Part shown: positions 25,810-35,441 of the stretch, one piece after another
How positions within the stretch are numbered: position 1 is the first letter of the stretch
How the letters are laid out: each line of letters begins with the position of its first letter
Source: an uncultured Lachnospiraceae bacterium
Lineage (GTDB): Bacteria; Bacillota; Clostridia; Lachnospirales; Lachnospiraceae
Reading direction: 5' to 3'
DNA: 64,000 nt
Assembly: GCA_947566645.1 (NCBI GenBank)
Contig: CANOKL010000003.1
Location: 124,001 to 188,000, forward strand
Translations under genes and position numbers: made by a program
Notes under the pieces: generated by a model
Databases searched by the model: none
Told to the model about the DNA's origin: nothing
Seen by the model: the letters and a program-made list of their open reading frames with translations, nothing else

Positions 25810-26730
25810 ATGGGAAAATATGTAGCGAAACGATTTGTTTCCATGGTGATCACACTGTTTCTGGTTGCAACTGTGACTTTTTTCTTAATGCATGCCGTGC
25901 CGGGACAGCCATTTGAGATCAGCCGGGAGACGCCAGAGAGCGTAAAGGAAGCGCTCTATGCCAAGTATGGACTGGACAGGCCGTTATCAGAGCAGTATGT
26001 CATCTATATGAAGAATCTGCTCCGCGGTGATTTTGGGGTATCTATGAAGTATAAGAGCCAGACTGTACTGGGGAAGGTAACATCAGGCATGCCGGTATCG
26101 GCAGTGATCGGATTTGGGGGTGTACTTGCCGGATGCCTGATTGGTGCGGGTTTCGGAATACTTGCCGCACTGAAGAATAAGGGGGTAACCGATTATCTTG
26201 TTATTATTCTGGCAATACTGGGGGTATCTATTCCGAACTTTGTATTCGGATCCCTCATACAGAGGTACTTTGCCGTGGAGTGGAAGCTGTTTCCCATACA
26301 GGGATGGAAGGGCGCTGAATATGTAATACTGCCTGTTATGGCAGCAGCGTTTACCAATGTTGCCTATTATGCCAGAATGCTGAGGACAAGCATGCTGGAT
26401 GTCATGGGGCAGGATTATATTTACACGGCGAAGAGCAAAGGGCTGAATCAGAATGAGATTGTGGGAAAACACATACTGAGAAATTCTTTTCTTCCGCTTG
26501 TGACATCCCTTGGGCCTATGTGCGCCGGGGCGCTGACCGGAAACTTTGTAATAGAGAAGATCTTCAATGTGCCGGGTATCGGGCAGTCGATGATCTCCTC
26601 AATCCAGAATTCAGACTATACGATGATTATGGGACTAACGATTATATTCGCCTTTATTTCGGTAATCTGCTATTTTCTGGTAGATATTATTTACGGCATT
26701 GTTGACCCGCGTATCAGGATTGCCGGATAG
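25810..26730 (+). CDS. oppB: Peptide ABC transporter permease (OppB/DppB type)
   Basis: 306 aa, six membrane helices. N-terminal YVAKRFVSMVITLFLVATVTF and the HAVPGQPF motif are typical of DppB/OppB; the EAA cytoplasmic loop is DYIYTAKSKGLNQNEIVGKH. AAAAGGAGGG before ATG 25810 sets the start; the in-frame extension from 25756 lacks a site. First gene of a run oppB-C-D-F-A followed by peptidases. Family members import di- or oligopeptides, some nickel, but the peptidases downstream favour peptides. Confidence 0.9.
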   Translation: MGKYVAKRFVSMVITLFLVATVTFFLMHAVPGQPFEISRETPESVKEALYAKYGLDRPLSEQYVIYMKNLLRGDFGVSMKYKSQTVLGKVTSGMPVSAVIGFGGVLAGCLIGAGFGILAALKNKGVTDYLVIILAILGVSIPNFVFGSLIQRYFAVEWKLFPIQGWKGAEYVILPVMAAAFTNVAYYARMLRTSMLDVMGQDYIYTAKSKGLNQNEIVGKHILRNSFLPLVTSLGPMCAGALTGNFVIEKIFNVPGIGQSMISSIQNSDYTMIMGLTIIFAFISVICYFLVDIIYGIVDPRIRIAG

Positions 26731-26739
26731 GAGAGAGCT

Positions 26740-27690
26740 ATGGATGAAAAATTAAATGTAAAGGACATGGATTTACGTAATCTGGATGACAGTCTGTTTG
26801 AAAAGGACGATTCTGCATATGCGGATGCAGATAAACTCAACCGGCCCTCTGTTACCTACTGGAGTGATGCATGGAGACGGTTCAGGGGAAATAAGGTGGC
26901 TATGATTTCCGCAGTTATACTTGTGCTTGTCATACTCATGGCCGTATTCCAGCCTATGACAAGCCCGTATACATATGACGAACAGGATCTCTTCGCGATC
27001 AACCAGGGACCGTCCTCTGAGCACTGGTTCGGAACGGACGAGCTGGGGAGGGACATCTTCGTCCGGTGCTGGGAAGGAGCAAGAGTGAGTCTGCTGATTG
27101 CATTTGTAGTTGCTGTATTAAACGGTACGATAGGCATTTTATACGGCGGCATTGCAGGGTATTTTGGAGGACTTGCGGATAATGTGATGATGCGGTTCTG
27201 TGAGCTGATCGCATCCATACCGCAGATGTTGTGGGTCGTACTCCTGATTCTGATCATGAGACCGGGAATCTTTCCTATTATTATTGCGATCGCTGCTACC
27301 GGATGGATCGGGACTGCCAGACTCTTCAGGGGACAGGTGTTCTCCCTTAAGGAATCCGAGTTTGTAATGGCAAGCCGGACAATGGGAGCCGGGAGCATCT
27401 GGATTATTCTGAAGCATCTGCTTCCGAATGCCATGAGTCCGATCATTATCAGTATGGCGAATGTCATTCCCAGTGCAATTTTTTCCGAGGCGTTTTTAAG
27501 CTATATCGGTCTAGGGGTGCCTCTTCCGACTGCAAGCTGGGGCATCCTGGCAAGCGACGGGGCGAATAAGCTTCTGAGCTATCCGTATCAGCTTTTATTC
27601 CCGTCTCTTTTGATCTGTATCACGATGCTGTGTTTCAATCTGATGGGGGACGGCCTCAGAGACGCTCTTGATCCCCGCATGAGACAGTAA
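26740..27690 (+). CDS. oppC: Peptide ABC transporter permease (OppC/DppC type)
   Basis: 316 aa. The cytoplasmic N-terminal tail is followed by the OppC_N helix (RFRGNKVAMISAVILVLVIL), the conserved HWFGTDELGRDIFVR block and six helices with the EAA loop ESEFVMASRTMGAGSIWIIL. It starts nine bases after oppB and partners it as the second membrane subunit. Confidence 0.93.
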   Translation: MDEKLNVKDMDLRNLDDSLFEKDDSAYADADKLNRPSVTYWSDAWRRFRGNKVAMISAVILVLVILMAVFQPMTSPYTYDEQDLFAINQGPSSEHWFGTDELGRDIFVRCWEGARVSLLIAFVVAVLNGTIGILYGGIAGYFGGLADNVMMRFCELIASIPQMLWVVLLILIMRPGIFPIIIAIAATGWIGTARLFRGQVFSLKESEFVMASRTMGAGSIWIILKHLLPNAMSPIIISMANVIPSAIFSEAFLSYIGLGVPLPTASWGILASDGANKLLSYPYQLLFPSLLICITMLCFNLMGDGLRDALDPRMRQ

Positions 27691-27704
27691 GGAGGGGACG
27701 AGTA

Positions 27705-28751
27705 ATGAGCAGACGCAATGAAAATATACTGCTGGATGTAAGAAATATCAGCTTTTCGTTCAGAACCTATGCAGGAGAGGTGCAGGCGGTGAGAGGGGTA
27801 AGCTTCCGCCTTGAGAGGGGAAAGAGCCTGGGAATCGTAGGGGAATCCGGCTGTGGAAAATCGGTTACGGCAAAATCAATTATAGGTCTTAATACACCGG
27901 AGCCCAGGGGATTTCTGAAAGCCGGGGAGATCTGGTTTGAGGGAAATGATCTGGCAAAGTTTTCGGACAGGCAGATGAGAAAGATAAGGGCCCAGGAGAT
28001 ACGTATGATCTTCCAGGATCCCATGACCAGTCTGAATCCCACGATGCCGGTAGGTAAGCAGATTATGGAAGGAATCTTAAAGTACGGAGATAAGACAAAA
28101 CAGGAGGCGAAGAAGATTACACTGGATACTCTGGCCATGGCAGGCATTCCGAGTCCGGAGGACCGGTTTAAACAGTATCCCCATGAATTTTCAGGCGGAA
28201 TGCGCCAGCGTGCCATGATCGCCCTTGCCATGGCGGTGAATCCGAAGCTTCTGATTGCCGATGAGCCGACAACCGCACTGGATGTGACGATCCAGGCACA
28301 GATTCTTGACCTGATCAAGGATATACAGAAAAAATATCATACATCCGTTATTATGATTACCCATGACCTTGGGGTGGTGGCAAATATTGCGGATGATATT
28401 GCGGTTATGTACGCAGGAAAAGTGGTGGAGTACGGGGCAGCTGAAGATATCTTTGAGCATCCGGCCCATCCGTATACATGGGGTGTCCTGCAGTCCATCC
28501 CGCCGGAGGATACAAGCAGCAGGGAGCCGCTGCACCCGATTCTTGGAACGCCCCCGGATCTGTTCAACCCGCCGGAGGGCTGCCCCTTCGCGGCCAGGTG
28601 CCCGTATGCCATGAAGGCCTGTACGTCCCTGTACCCGCCGGTATATACGCAGACGGGCGAATCACACTGGGCATCCTGCTGGCTTTACCACCAGAAGGCA
28701 ATTCCGGTTGTGAATCCTATTACTGAAGAGGAGGTGGCAAAGCATGAGTAA
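27705..28751 (+). CDS. oppD: Peptide ABC transporter ATPase (OppD type)
   Basis: 348 aa. Walker A GESGCGKS, Q-loop region IFQDPMTSLNPTMPVG, signature FSGGMRQRAMIALAM, Walker B LLIADEPTTALD and switch His in ITHDLGVV. The C-terminal oligopeptide-type extension has cysteines (GCPFAARCPYAMKAC), as in OppD/DppD, where they can bind an iron-sulfur cluster. Preceded by AAGGAGG; overlaps oppF by eight bases. Confidence 0.93.
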   Translation: MSRRNENILLDVRNISFSFRTYAGEVQAVRGVSFRLERGKSLGIVGESGCGKSVTAKSIIGLNTPEPRGFLKAGEIWFEGNDLAKFSDRQMRKIRAQEIRMIFQDPMTSLNPTMPVGKQIMEGILKYGDKTKQEAKKITLDTLAMAGIPSPEDRFKQYPHEFSGGMRQRAMIALAMAVNPKLLIADEPTTALDVTIQAQILDLIKDIQKKYHTSVIMITHDLGVVANIADDIAVMYAGKVVEYGAAEDIFEHPAHPYTWGVLQSIPPEDTSSREPLHPILGTPPDLFNPPEGCPFAARCPYAMKACTSLYPPVYTQTGESHWASCWLYHQKAIPVVNPITEEEVAKHE

Positions 28752-29715
28752 AGATATCATTCTGGAGACCCATGATCTGAAGAAGTATTTTAAGATAAAG
28801 GGCGGCAGGGTCGTAAAAGCGGTGGACGGAGTGTCCATACAGGTAGAGAGGGGAAAGACACTGGGCCTTGCAGGAGAATCCGGCTGTGGAAAATCAACCC
28901 TGGGGCGTACGCTGATCCGTATTTATGAGCCTTCGGGCGGCACCATTACGCTGAACGGAAAGGATGTGAGCGGGAAGAGCACGAAGCGTTTCAGGCAGGA
29001 GCTGGCCAGAAGCATTCAGATGATCTTCCAGGATCCTTACGCCTGCCTGAATCCCCGTATGACCGTTTCCCAGATTATTTCAGAAGGATGGGACCTGAAC
29101 CGGGATGTCCATATGCCGCCTGCAGAAAAAAAGGAACGCGTTCTTGAACTTCTGCAGACCGTAGGACTGAATAAGGAGCATGCAAACAGGTTCCCCCATG
29201 AGTTTTCCGGCGGACAGCGGCAGAGAATCGGAATTGCCAGGGCGCTTTCCATGCATCCGGAGCTGATTATCTGCGATGAGCCCATCAGTGCGCTGGATGT
29301 CTCCATTCAGGCGCAGGTAATGAATCTCCTTCTGAATCTTCAGAGGGAGCAGCAGCTGTCTTACATTTTTGTTGCACATGACCTTTCCATGGTACGGTAT
29401 ATTTCCGATACGGTGGCAGTCATGTACCTGGGAAGTATTATGGAGTATGCATCCAACGGGGAGCTTTACGGGCATCCCCAGCATCCCTATACGAAAGCGC
29501 TGTTTTCTGCCATTCCGGTGGCGAATCCGAAGACAGAAAAAAAGAGGAGCCGCATTCAGCTTGAAGGAGAGATTCCAAGCCCGATCAACGCTCCGAAGGG
29601 CTGCAAATTCTGCACCCGGTGCCCGTATGCGAAGCCGGTCTGCCATGAAGAGCCCCCGGCACTAAAGGAATGCGCGCCGGGTCATCTGGTGGCATGCCAC
29701 CTGGTAAATGAATGA
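28744..29715 (+). CDS. oppF: Peptide ABC transporter ATPase (OppF type)
   Basis: 323 aa. Walker A GESGCGKS, IFQDPYACLNPRM, signature FSGGQRQRIGIARAL, Walker B LIICDEPISALD, VAHDLSMVRY, and a C-terminal Cys cluster (GCKFCTRCPYAKPVC). It is the second ATP-hydrolysing subunit and forms a heterodimer with OppD. Its ribosome binding site lies inside oppD (GAGGAGGTGG). Confidence 0.93.
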   Translation: MSKDIILETHDLKKYFKIKGGRVVKAVDGVSIQVERGKTLGLAGESGCGKSTLGRTLIRIYEPSGGTITLNGKDVSGKSTKRFRQELARSIQMIFQDPYACLNPRMTVSQIISEGWDLNRDVHMPPAEKKERVLELLQTVGLNKEHANRFPHEFSGGQRQRIGIARALSMHPELIICDEPISALDVSIQAQVMNLLLNLQREQQLSYIFVAHDLSMVRYISDTVAVMYLGSIMEYASNGELYGHPQHPYTKALFSAIPVANPKTEKKRSRIQLEGEIPSPINAPKGCKFCTRCPYAKPVCHEEPPALKECAPGHLVACHLVNE

Positions 29716-29780
29716 TCTTATGGCACAGGAGCCTGAGGTTCCTCACCATAAATCAGAATAAAAAAAGGAGGAAAAGAAAC

Positions 29781-31460
29781 ATGAAGAAACGAGTAACAAA
29801 GGGGATGAGTCTATTTCTGATGCTGGCAATGGTGGTCTGCCTGACTGCCTGCGGCGGGGGAGCCGATAAGGAGACAGACGGGAAAACAACAACAGACGGG
29901 ACTTCAGCTGCAGACAGCACATCTGGAGGAGAACTGGCAGATGAGCAGGTGCTGGGAATCTACCGTAAGACCGAACCAGCCACATTAGATCCTTGGGTAA
30001 ATAACTCTGGTGAAGCCGGGACAATGGTGGCAGCAGTTCATGAGCCAATGCTGAGAAAGGCAGATAATGACAAAGGCTATGAGCCTGCTCTTATGACAGA
30101 TTACACCATAAGCGACGACCATACCGTCCACACACTGACCTTAAGAGAGGGCGCGAAGTGGTCAGACGGAACAGATATTACGGCTGACGATATCGTTTAC
30201 AGTATCCAGAGAGCGCTTGACCAGAACCTGGGATCTGAGATTGCATACAAATATTACGTGATAAAAAATGCAGAAGCTTTCTATAAAGGCGAAGCTGGTG
30301 CCGAGGAACTTGGGGTAAAGGCATCAGGAAACCAGATTGAAATTACGACCAGTGAGCCCTGTGATTATTTCCAGGATATACTGACAGGCTCACAGTTCTG
30401 TCCGGTACAGAAAAAGGCGGCAGAGGAATTCGGAGACGCCTACGGCACAGATGTGGATAAAACAGTAGCATCCGGCCCATTTAAGCTCACGGAATGGGTA
30501 CATGAAAACAGTATGGTTCTTGAAAAGAATGAAAATTACTGGGATGCAGAAAATGTAACGCTGGAGAAGATCAATATTACCATCACGTCTGATGATAACA
30601 CGGTACAGGGAATGTATCAGAATGACGAGCTGGGAGTTCTGCAGGTAAAGGAAGAGCTTCTGGAGCAGTACAGCAGTGAGAACATCACAGATGTCTCCAG
30701 CCTGCGGGTAAGCTTCATTGAATTCAATCCGAATAACAATGAATTTATGGCAAATAAAAATATCCGGGAGGCCTTGTCCATTGCCTTTAACCGGAAGCTC
30801 TTTGCAGAGCAGGTCATGCATAACGGAGAGCTGGCTGCCTATGGCCTTGTCCCGAGAGGAGTGAAAGGGACGGATGGCGGAGATTTCCGTGAACAGGCGG
30901 GGGACATTGTGACAGATGCTTCTGACCAGTCCGAGATTGACCGGGCAAACGAGCTTCTTGATACAGGACTTAAGGAAATCGGGAAGACAAAGGAAGAGAT
31001 GGAAAAGGGATTCTCTATCCAGTGTCTGGAAAGCGGGAAGAATCAGGCCCAGGCAATTCAGAATATGTGGAAGACGAATCTTGGAATTGAGATGCCGGTA
31101 AGCGTTCTTGAGATTAACGTACTTCTTCCGATGCTGACAGGCGGAACCTTTGACTGTGTCATCGGCGGCGGCCAGGATTCCGAGTACAGGGATCCGCAGG
31201 GCTTCATGCAGTTTATTTATGACGAGGGGAAATGGGACAACGATGAGTTCAGGGCACTGGTGGAAAAGGCACACAGCCAGACAGGTGATGAGAGGATCCA
31301 GACATGGATGGAGATTGAGAAAATGGTTCTTGACAACTTTATCTATATCCCGCAGATCTATGCAGAGAATCACTGGGCTGTAAAGCCGTATATACAGGGG
31401 CTTCAGATCTCTGATTATGGCTATGAGTTTGACTTTAAGAATGTGTCTGTAACAAAGTAA
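29781..31460 (+). CDS. oppA: Peptide-binding lipoprotein (OppA/DppA type, SBP_bac_5)
   Basis: 559 aa. Signal peptide with lipobox LTAC (Cys at about residue 23), a Gly/Thr/Ser-rich linker and then a family 5 solute-binding fold (EPATLDPWVNNSGEAGTMVA; LREGAKWSDGTDITADDIVYS; FNRKLFAEQVM). Anchored outside the membrane, it delivers peptides to OppBCDF. AAAAAGGAGG decides ATG 29781; the longer frame from 29712 overlaps oppF and would bury the signal peptide. Its position after the ATPases rather than first is unusual for opp operons but common in this group. Confidence 0.93.
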   Translation: MKKRVTKGMSLFLMLAMVVCLTACGGGADKETDGKTTTDGTSAADSTSGGELADEQVLGIYRKTEPATLDPWVNNSGEAGTMVAAVHEPMLRKADNDKGYEPALMTDYTISDDHTVHTLTLREGAKWSDGTDITADDIVYSIQRALDQNLGSEIAYKYYVIKNAEAFYKGEAGAEELGVKASGNQIEITTSEPCDYFQDILTGSQFCPVQKKAAEEFGDAYGTDVDKTVASGPFKLTEWVHENSMVLEKNENYWDAENVTLEKINITITSDDNTVQGMYQNDELGVLQVKEELLEQYSSENITDVSSLRVSFIEFNPNNNEFMANKNIREALSIAFNRKLFAEQVMHNGELAAYGLVPRGVKGTDGGDFREQAGDIVTDASDQSEIDRANELLDTGLKEIGKTKEEMEKGFSIQCLESGKNQAQAIQNMWKTNLGIEMPVSVLEINVLLPMLTGGTFDCVIGGGQDSEYRDPQGFMQFIYDEGKWDNDEFRALVEKAHSQTGDERIQTWMEIEKMVLDNFIYIPQIYAENHWAVKPYIQGLQISDYGYEFDFKNVSVTK

Positions 31461-31469
31461 GAGGAAAAG

Positions 31470-33056
31470 ATGATGATGCAGTGGAATGAGGAGCTCCTGA
31501 AGGAATCCAGGGGAAGGGCGACTGAGGAGGTAAAGGCACTGACTGTGTGTGGGCAGGACAACCCATATGAGAGGGTACTGGAGAGAGCAAATCCAGAAGA
31601 TGATGGCTGGATGGAACAGTACGGACTTCCTGTTACAGAGCTGGAGCGTGAAATGATGCGTTTCTGGTTCCAGGTTCCGAAGGAGAAGCTTGAAGCAATG
31701 GGGAATGTGATAGCGGAAGCATTTCTCCATGGATTTATCAGCCAGAGCCGTGACAGAAGGGGCAGAAGACGGGTGCGTTTCTTTTATCAGATAGGCCAGG
31801 AGGCGCTGGCAAAGGAAACTGTGCGCGCGCTGAAGGAGAAGGGCCTGCTTCCTGTGATCACAAGGCCTAAGGGACTGTCCGGCGAGAGCAGGAAACAGGA
31901 AGTACATTTGTCAGATGAGGGGCTTTTTGAGATGGAGTGCGCGGCGTACAGGGAAGCAATGCGCTGCTTTGAAAAGGAGCTTAAGGATACATGCGGTATG
32001 ATCGGGATTGACCAGTTCGGGGAGGAGGCCTCTTATGAGGCGCCTTCCCAGGGAGAGGACGGCTTTTCGGAAAAGGAGAGGGAACTCTCTGCACGCCTCA
32101 GTGCAGCAAAGGCCGAACAGGAAGCAGAGTGGATCAGGCCGTCGGAAATCTCCTTCTGTAAGGTCGCATTTCCCAACATGCTGGTGGGGGACCGGTTTGA
32201 ACAGATCTTCCAGGATTTTTATGACCTTAATATGCAGCGTTCAGAGCCCTTCGAGAGATACCAGCAGGCGCTGATCGACGGGCTTGATACCTGTGAATAT
32301 GTGGAGATGAAGGGATTCGGGGGAAATGAGACAGATCTCCGGATTCACCTGGGAGAGCTCCACAATCCGGAGAAAGAGACAAAGTTTTTAAACTGCGGAG
32401 GCGATCTTAACATTCCTTACGGTGAAGTCTTCACCACGCCGCGTCTTGGGGGCACGGCCGGGCGGCTTCATGTGGAGGAAATCTGCCTGAAGGGAATCTT
32501 TTACCATGGGCTTAAGATTGATTTTCAGGATGGCCGTGTGACGGATGCGGACTGTCTCGAGGGAAAGAAGCATGTGACGGAGAACCTGCTGTATCCCCAT
32601 GAGAATATAACGATGGGAGAATTTGCAGTGGGTACAAACACCAGGGCGTATGCCCTTGCCGAAAAATACGGGATTGGCCCGCGGATGCCGATTCTTCTCT
32701 ATGAGAAGATGGGCCCGCACATTGCGATCGGGGACCCGTGCTTTGCAAGATCTGAGGAAGCGCCGATCTATAACATGTATGACCAGAAGGAGATGGTCTG
32801 CAGGGCGAACGAGGTGACGGAGATGGTCTGCAGGGCGGATGAGGCGGCGGAAAGAAGCTGCGAAAAGGAACGGGTCTATTATGAGAAGCATATTGACATT
32901 ACCCTGCCCTACCATCAGGTGGAATATCTGCGGGGAATCCGCCCGGACGGCTCCATGCTGTATTTCATCCGAAAGGGAAGATTCGTGCTGAAAGGCACGG
33001 AAGGATTAAACGAGGGATTTTCATGCTTGAAAGAAAGGAACGAAGAGAAACAATGA
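31470..33056 (+). CDS. M29-type aminopeptidase
   Basis: 528 aa, longer than the usual 370-410 aa of M29 enzymes because of an N-terminal extension of about 120 residues. The C-terminal half has the metal-site blocks: NIPYGEVFTTP (Glu), MGEFAVGTN (Glu), YEKMGPHIAIGD (His) and EKHIDITL (His/Asp). It would remove N-terminal residues from imported peptides in the cytoplasm. An insert between the last two blocks contains a near-perfect direct repeat (EMVCRANEV / EMVCRADEA, nt 32792-32856). It starts 10 bases after oppA and overlaps the next start by four. Confidence 0.82.
   Translation: MMMQWNEELLKESRGRATEEVKALTVCGQDNPYERVLERANPEDDGWMEQYGLPVTELEREMMRFWFQVPKEKLEAMGNVIAEAFLHGFISQSRDRRGRRRVRFFYQIGQEALAKETVRALKEKGLLPVITRPKGLSGESRKQEVHLSDEGLFEMECAAYREAMRCFEKELKDTCGMIGIDQFGEEASYEAPSQGEDGFSEKERELSARLSAAKAEQEAEWIRPSEISFCKVAFPNMLVGDRFEQIFQDFYDLNMQRSEPFERYQQALIDGLDTCEYVEMKGFGGNETDLRIHLGELHNPEKETKFLNCGGDLNIPYGEVFTTPRLGGTAGRLHVEEICLKGIFYHGLKIDFQDGRVTDADCLEGKKHVTENLLYPHENITMGEFAVGTNTRAYALAEKYGIGPRMPILLYEKMGPHIAIGDPCFARSEEAPIYNMYDQKEMVCRANEVTEMVCRADEAAERSCEKERVYYEKHIDITLPYHQVEYLRGIRPDGSMLYFIRKGRFVLKGTEGLNEGFSCLKERNEEKQ
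32792..32856 (+). repeat. Tandem duplication inside the M29 aminopeptidase gene
   Basis: GAGATGGTCTGCAGGGCG occurs twice, 30 bases apart, followed by GAACGAGG / GATGAGG. In-frame, adding about ten residues to a loop. Confidence 0.75.
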
Positions 33057-34243
33057 GAACACTTTACTTTGGAAAGTGGATGTACACGGCGGATGAAAAG
33101 GGGACTGTGCTTAAGGACTTTGGAATGCTTGCAGAGGACGGCAGAATTGTGTGGATTAAGCCGCGCCAGGAAGCAGAGGGGGAGACGGCAGATGAGGTGG
33201 TAACACTTGGGGAATCTTATGTGGCTCCTGGTTTTATTGACAGCCATGTGCATCTGGTTCCGGACGGGGAATGGGATGAGGAGACTCCCAATGAGGAGAG
33301 GAAGAATGCCGCGCTGGTCTGCGCAGGTGTATCGAATGCAAGAGAACTTCTAAAGGCAGGTGTCGTGGCATGCCGCGACCTGGGATCCTATCAGGGATAT
33401 GCGCTTGGCATCCGGGATGCAGTAAAGAAAGGGATTCTTGAAGGGCCGGAGATTGTGGCATGCGGCCGTGCGGTATGTGCCAGGGGCGGCCATGGCTATG
33501 AGATTGGCTATGAGGTAAACGGAGCAGACGAGATGAGAGGCGCTGTCAGGCAGGTGGTAAAGGACGGTGCTGACGTGGTGAAGATCATGGCTTCCGGGGG
33601 AGTGAATTCCCCAGGGCCGGAGCCTGGACCCTGTGAGCTTACGAAAGAGGAGATCTGGTGTGCGGTAGAGACAGCACATGCGTGGGGAAGAAAGGCCGGT
33701 GTGCATGCCCACGGGAATACGGCAATCCGCCGCTGTGTGGAGGCGGGTGTGGATTCTGTGGAGCACGGTGTATTCATGACAGAGGATATTATGGATATGA
33801 TGGCAGAAATGGGGACATTTCTTGTGCCTACCCTGTGCGCGCCCTACTATGCGGTAACAGAGGGGCTTAAGAGGGAGCCGGATAACCCGGACCACGCAAA
33901 GAGCCAGGAGGTTCTAAAAAGGCACAGGGATGTGCTGAAGCGATGCGCCGAAAAGGGGGTAAAGATCGCCATGGGAACGGACGCAGGATGTCCCTTTAAT
34001 CCTTTCCGCGAGGCGGCTTATGAGATGGTGCTGATGGTGAAGGCAGGACTTACGCCCAGGCAGGCTCTTGATGCGGCCACAAGGGGCGGGGCCGGACTGT
34101 TAGGTCTTGACAGTCTTGGAAGCCTGGAAGCCGGGAAGGCGGCAAGCTTCGTCTGCCTTTCAGGGAATCCGCTTGAAGAGATTGAACAGGTCCGCAATGT
34201 AGTGGCGGTTTACCTGAATGGAAAAAGGGTAAATCTTGAGTAA
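33053..34243 (+). CDS. Metal-dependent amidohydrolase (imidazolonepropionase/Xaa-Pro dipeptidase-like)
   Basis: 396 aa from ATG 33053 (overlapping the previous stop as ATGA); an in-frame ATG at 33023 preceded by GAGGGA is an alternative giving 406 aa. Metal ligands of the amidohydrolase barrel are present: HVH in FIDSHVHLVP, Lys in VVKIMASGGV, His in VHAHGN, His in DSVEHGV, Asp in MGTDAGCP. Characterised relatives hydrolyse dipeptides such as Xaa-Pro, Xaa-Arg and N-acyl amino acids. In this operon a role in splitting resistant dipeptides is reasonable but inferred. Confidence 0.8.
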   Translation: MRTLYFGKWMYTADEKGTVLKDFGMLAEDGRIVWIKPRQEAEGETADEVVTLGESYVAPGFIDSHVHLVPDGEWDEETPNEERKNAALVCAGVSNARELLKAGVVACRDLGSYQGYALGIRDAVKKGILEGPEIVACGRAVCARGGHGYEIGYEVNGADEMRGAVRQVVKDGADVVKIMASGGVNSPGPEPGPCELTKEEIWCAVETAHAWGRKAGVHAHGNTAIRRCVEAGVDSVEHGVFMTEDIMDMMAEMGTFLVPTLCAPYYAVTEGLKREPDNPDHAKSQEVLKRHRDVLKRCAEKGVKIAMGTDAGCPFNPFREAAYEMVLMVKAGLTPRQALDAATRGGAGLLGLDSLGSLEAGKAASFVCLSGNPLEEIEQVRNVVAVYLNGKRVNLE

Positions 34244-34259
34244 AAAAGGGGGATAAGAG

Positions 34260-35441
34260 ATGGCAGAGTTTTCATTTTACCAGCCTGTGAGGATGGAGTT
34301 TGGAGCCGGTAAGCTGGAGAGTGCCGGAAAGATCACTGCCTCCTTCGGGGACAGCTGTCTTCTGGTTACAACAACGAACTCAGAGGACGTACTGCGTCCG
34401 CTGTATGACCGGGTGAAGGGAATCCTTGAAAAGGCGGGAGTGAGGTACATACATTTTGACGAGGTGGTGCCGAATCCGGATATCAGGGGGATTGAGAAGG
34501 CAATTGATATTGTAAGAAGGGAGAAGCTTCAGGTCATACTGGCTGTGGGAGGCGGAAGCTCCATAGATACGGCAAAGGCAGTCTCTCTGTTCTGGGAGTC
34601 AGAAGGGATTGACTGGAAAAAGGTGATTTCCGAGTATTCAAGTCCCACAGAGGTCTATGGACTTCCGGGAAGCAGTGTTCTTCCGGTTATTGCGGTGCCG
34701 ACCACAGCAGGGACTGGCAGCGAGATGACCCAGGCAATGATTGTCTCGGATCATGAGAAGAATATGAAGGAATGTGTGTATCACCAGGCAGTTTTTCCGA
34801 AGGTGGCGATTATTGACCCGGAGCTTACCAGGACGCTGCCGCCTTACCCGACGGCAGTGACGGGGTTTGATGCTTTTACCCACTCCTTTGAAAGCTATAT
34901 GAGGGAGCTGGCGTCCCCATATACGTCTCTGCTCGGGATGGAAGCCATGAAGGTTATCATTGAGGTATTGCCGAAGCTTCTGAGGGAGCCGTCCAACATG
35001 GCGTACAGGGAGGAAATGTCAAGGGCAGCCGCATTTTCAGGGATTTCTCTGAGCAATGCGTCCGCGTCCATCCCTCATCCTTTAAGCGAGGTGATCGGGG
35101 GAGTGGTTCCTGGAATCGCCCATGGGCAGTGTCTGGCATGTCTGTATCCTGCCTATGTGCGCTACCAGGTTACACAGGAGCCGGAAAAATGCGCCAGGGT
35201 AGCCAGGCTTTTTGACAGCTCCCTTGCGGAGGTATCTGACGGCGAGGCGGCACTGGCGCTTCCGGGGCAGATTGAGGAATTCTTGAAGGAAACCGGGCTT
35301 TTCCGTACACTTTCCGAACTCGGGGTTACCAGGGAGGAATTTGATGAGATGAAGAAAAATCCTGTGCTTCAGTTCCTGCCCTTTGCGCCGCCTGAAATTC
35401 TTTCTGGTATTTTGGATGAGAGTTATGGAGGGAGAGTATGA
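34260..35441 (+). CDS. Iron-containing alcohol dehydrogenase
   Basis: 393 aa, type III (Fe-ADH) fold. The NAD(P) site has AVGGGSSIDTAKA and PTTAGTGSE; metal ligands are in TGFDAFTHSFES (Asp, His), ASIPHPLSEV (His) and GIAHGQC (His). It interconverts an alcohol and an aldehyde or ketone; the substrate is not predictable. AAAAAGGGGGA precedes ATG 34260. Being inside a peptide-degradation operon, it may reduce an aldehyde from amino-acid fermentation. Overlaps the next start by four bases. Confidence 0.88.
   Translation: MAEFSFYQPVRMEFGAGKLESAGKITASFGDSCLLVTTTNSEDVLRPLYDRVKGILEKAGVRYIHFDEVVPNPDIRGIEKAIDIVRREKLQVILAVGGGSSIDTAKAVSLFWESEGIDWKKVISEYSSPTEVYGLPGSSVLPVIAVPTTAGTGSEMTQAMIVSDHEKNMKECVYHQAVFPKVAIIDPELTRTLPPYPTAVTGFDAFTHSFESYMRELASPYTSLLGMEAMKVIIEVLPKLLREPSNMAYREEMSRAAAFSGISLSNASASIPHPLSEVIGGVVPGIAHGQCLACLYPAYVRYQVTQEPEKCARVARLFDSSLAEVSDGEAALALPGQIEEFLKETGLFRTLSELGVTREEFDEMKKNPVLQFLPFAPPEILSGILDESYGGRV

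Noticed and set aside
30390..31907. 505-aa minus-strand frame across oppA and the M29 gene
   Set aside because: It is an antisense shadow of well-supported genes, with Cys/His/Leu-rich composition and no family features.
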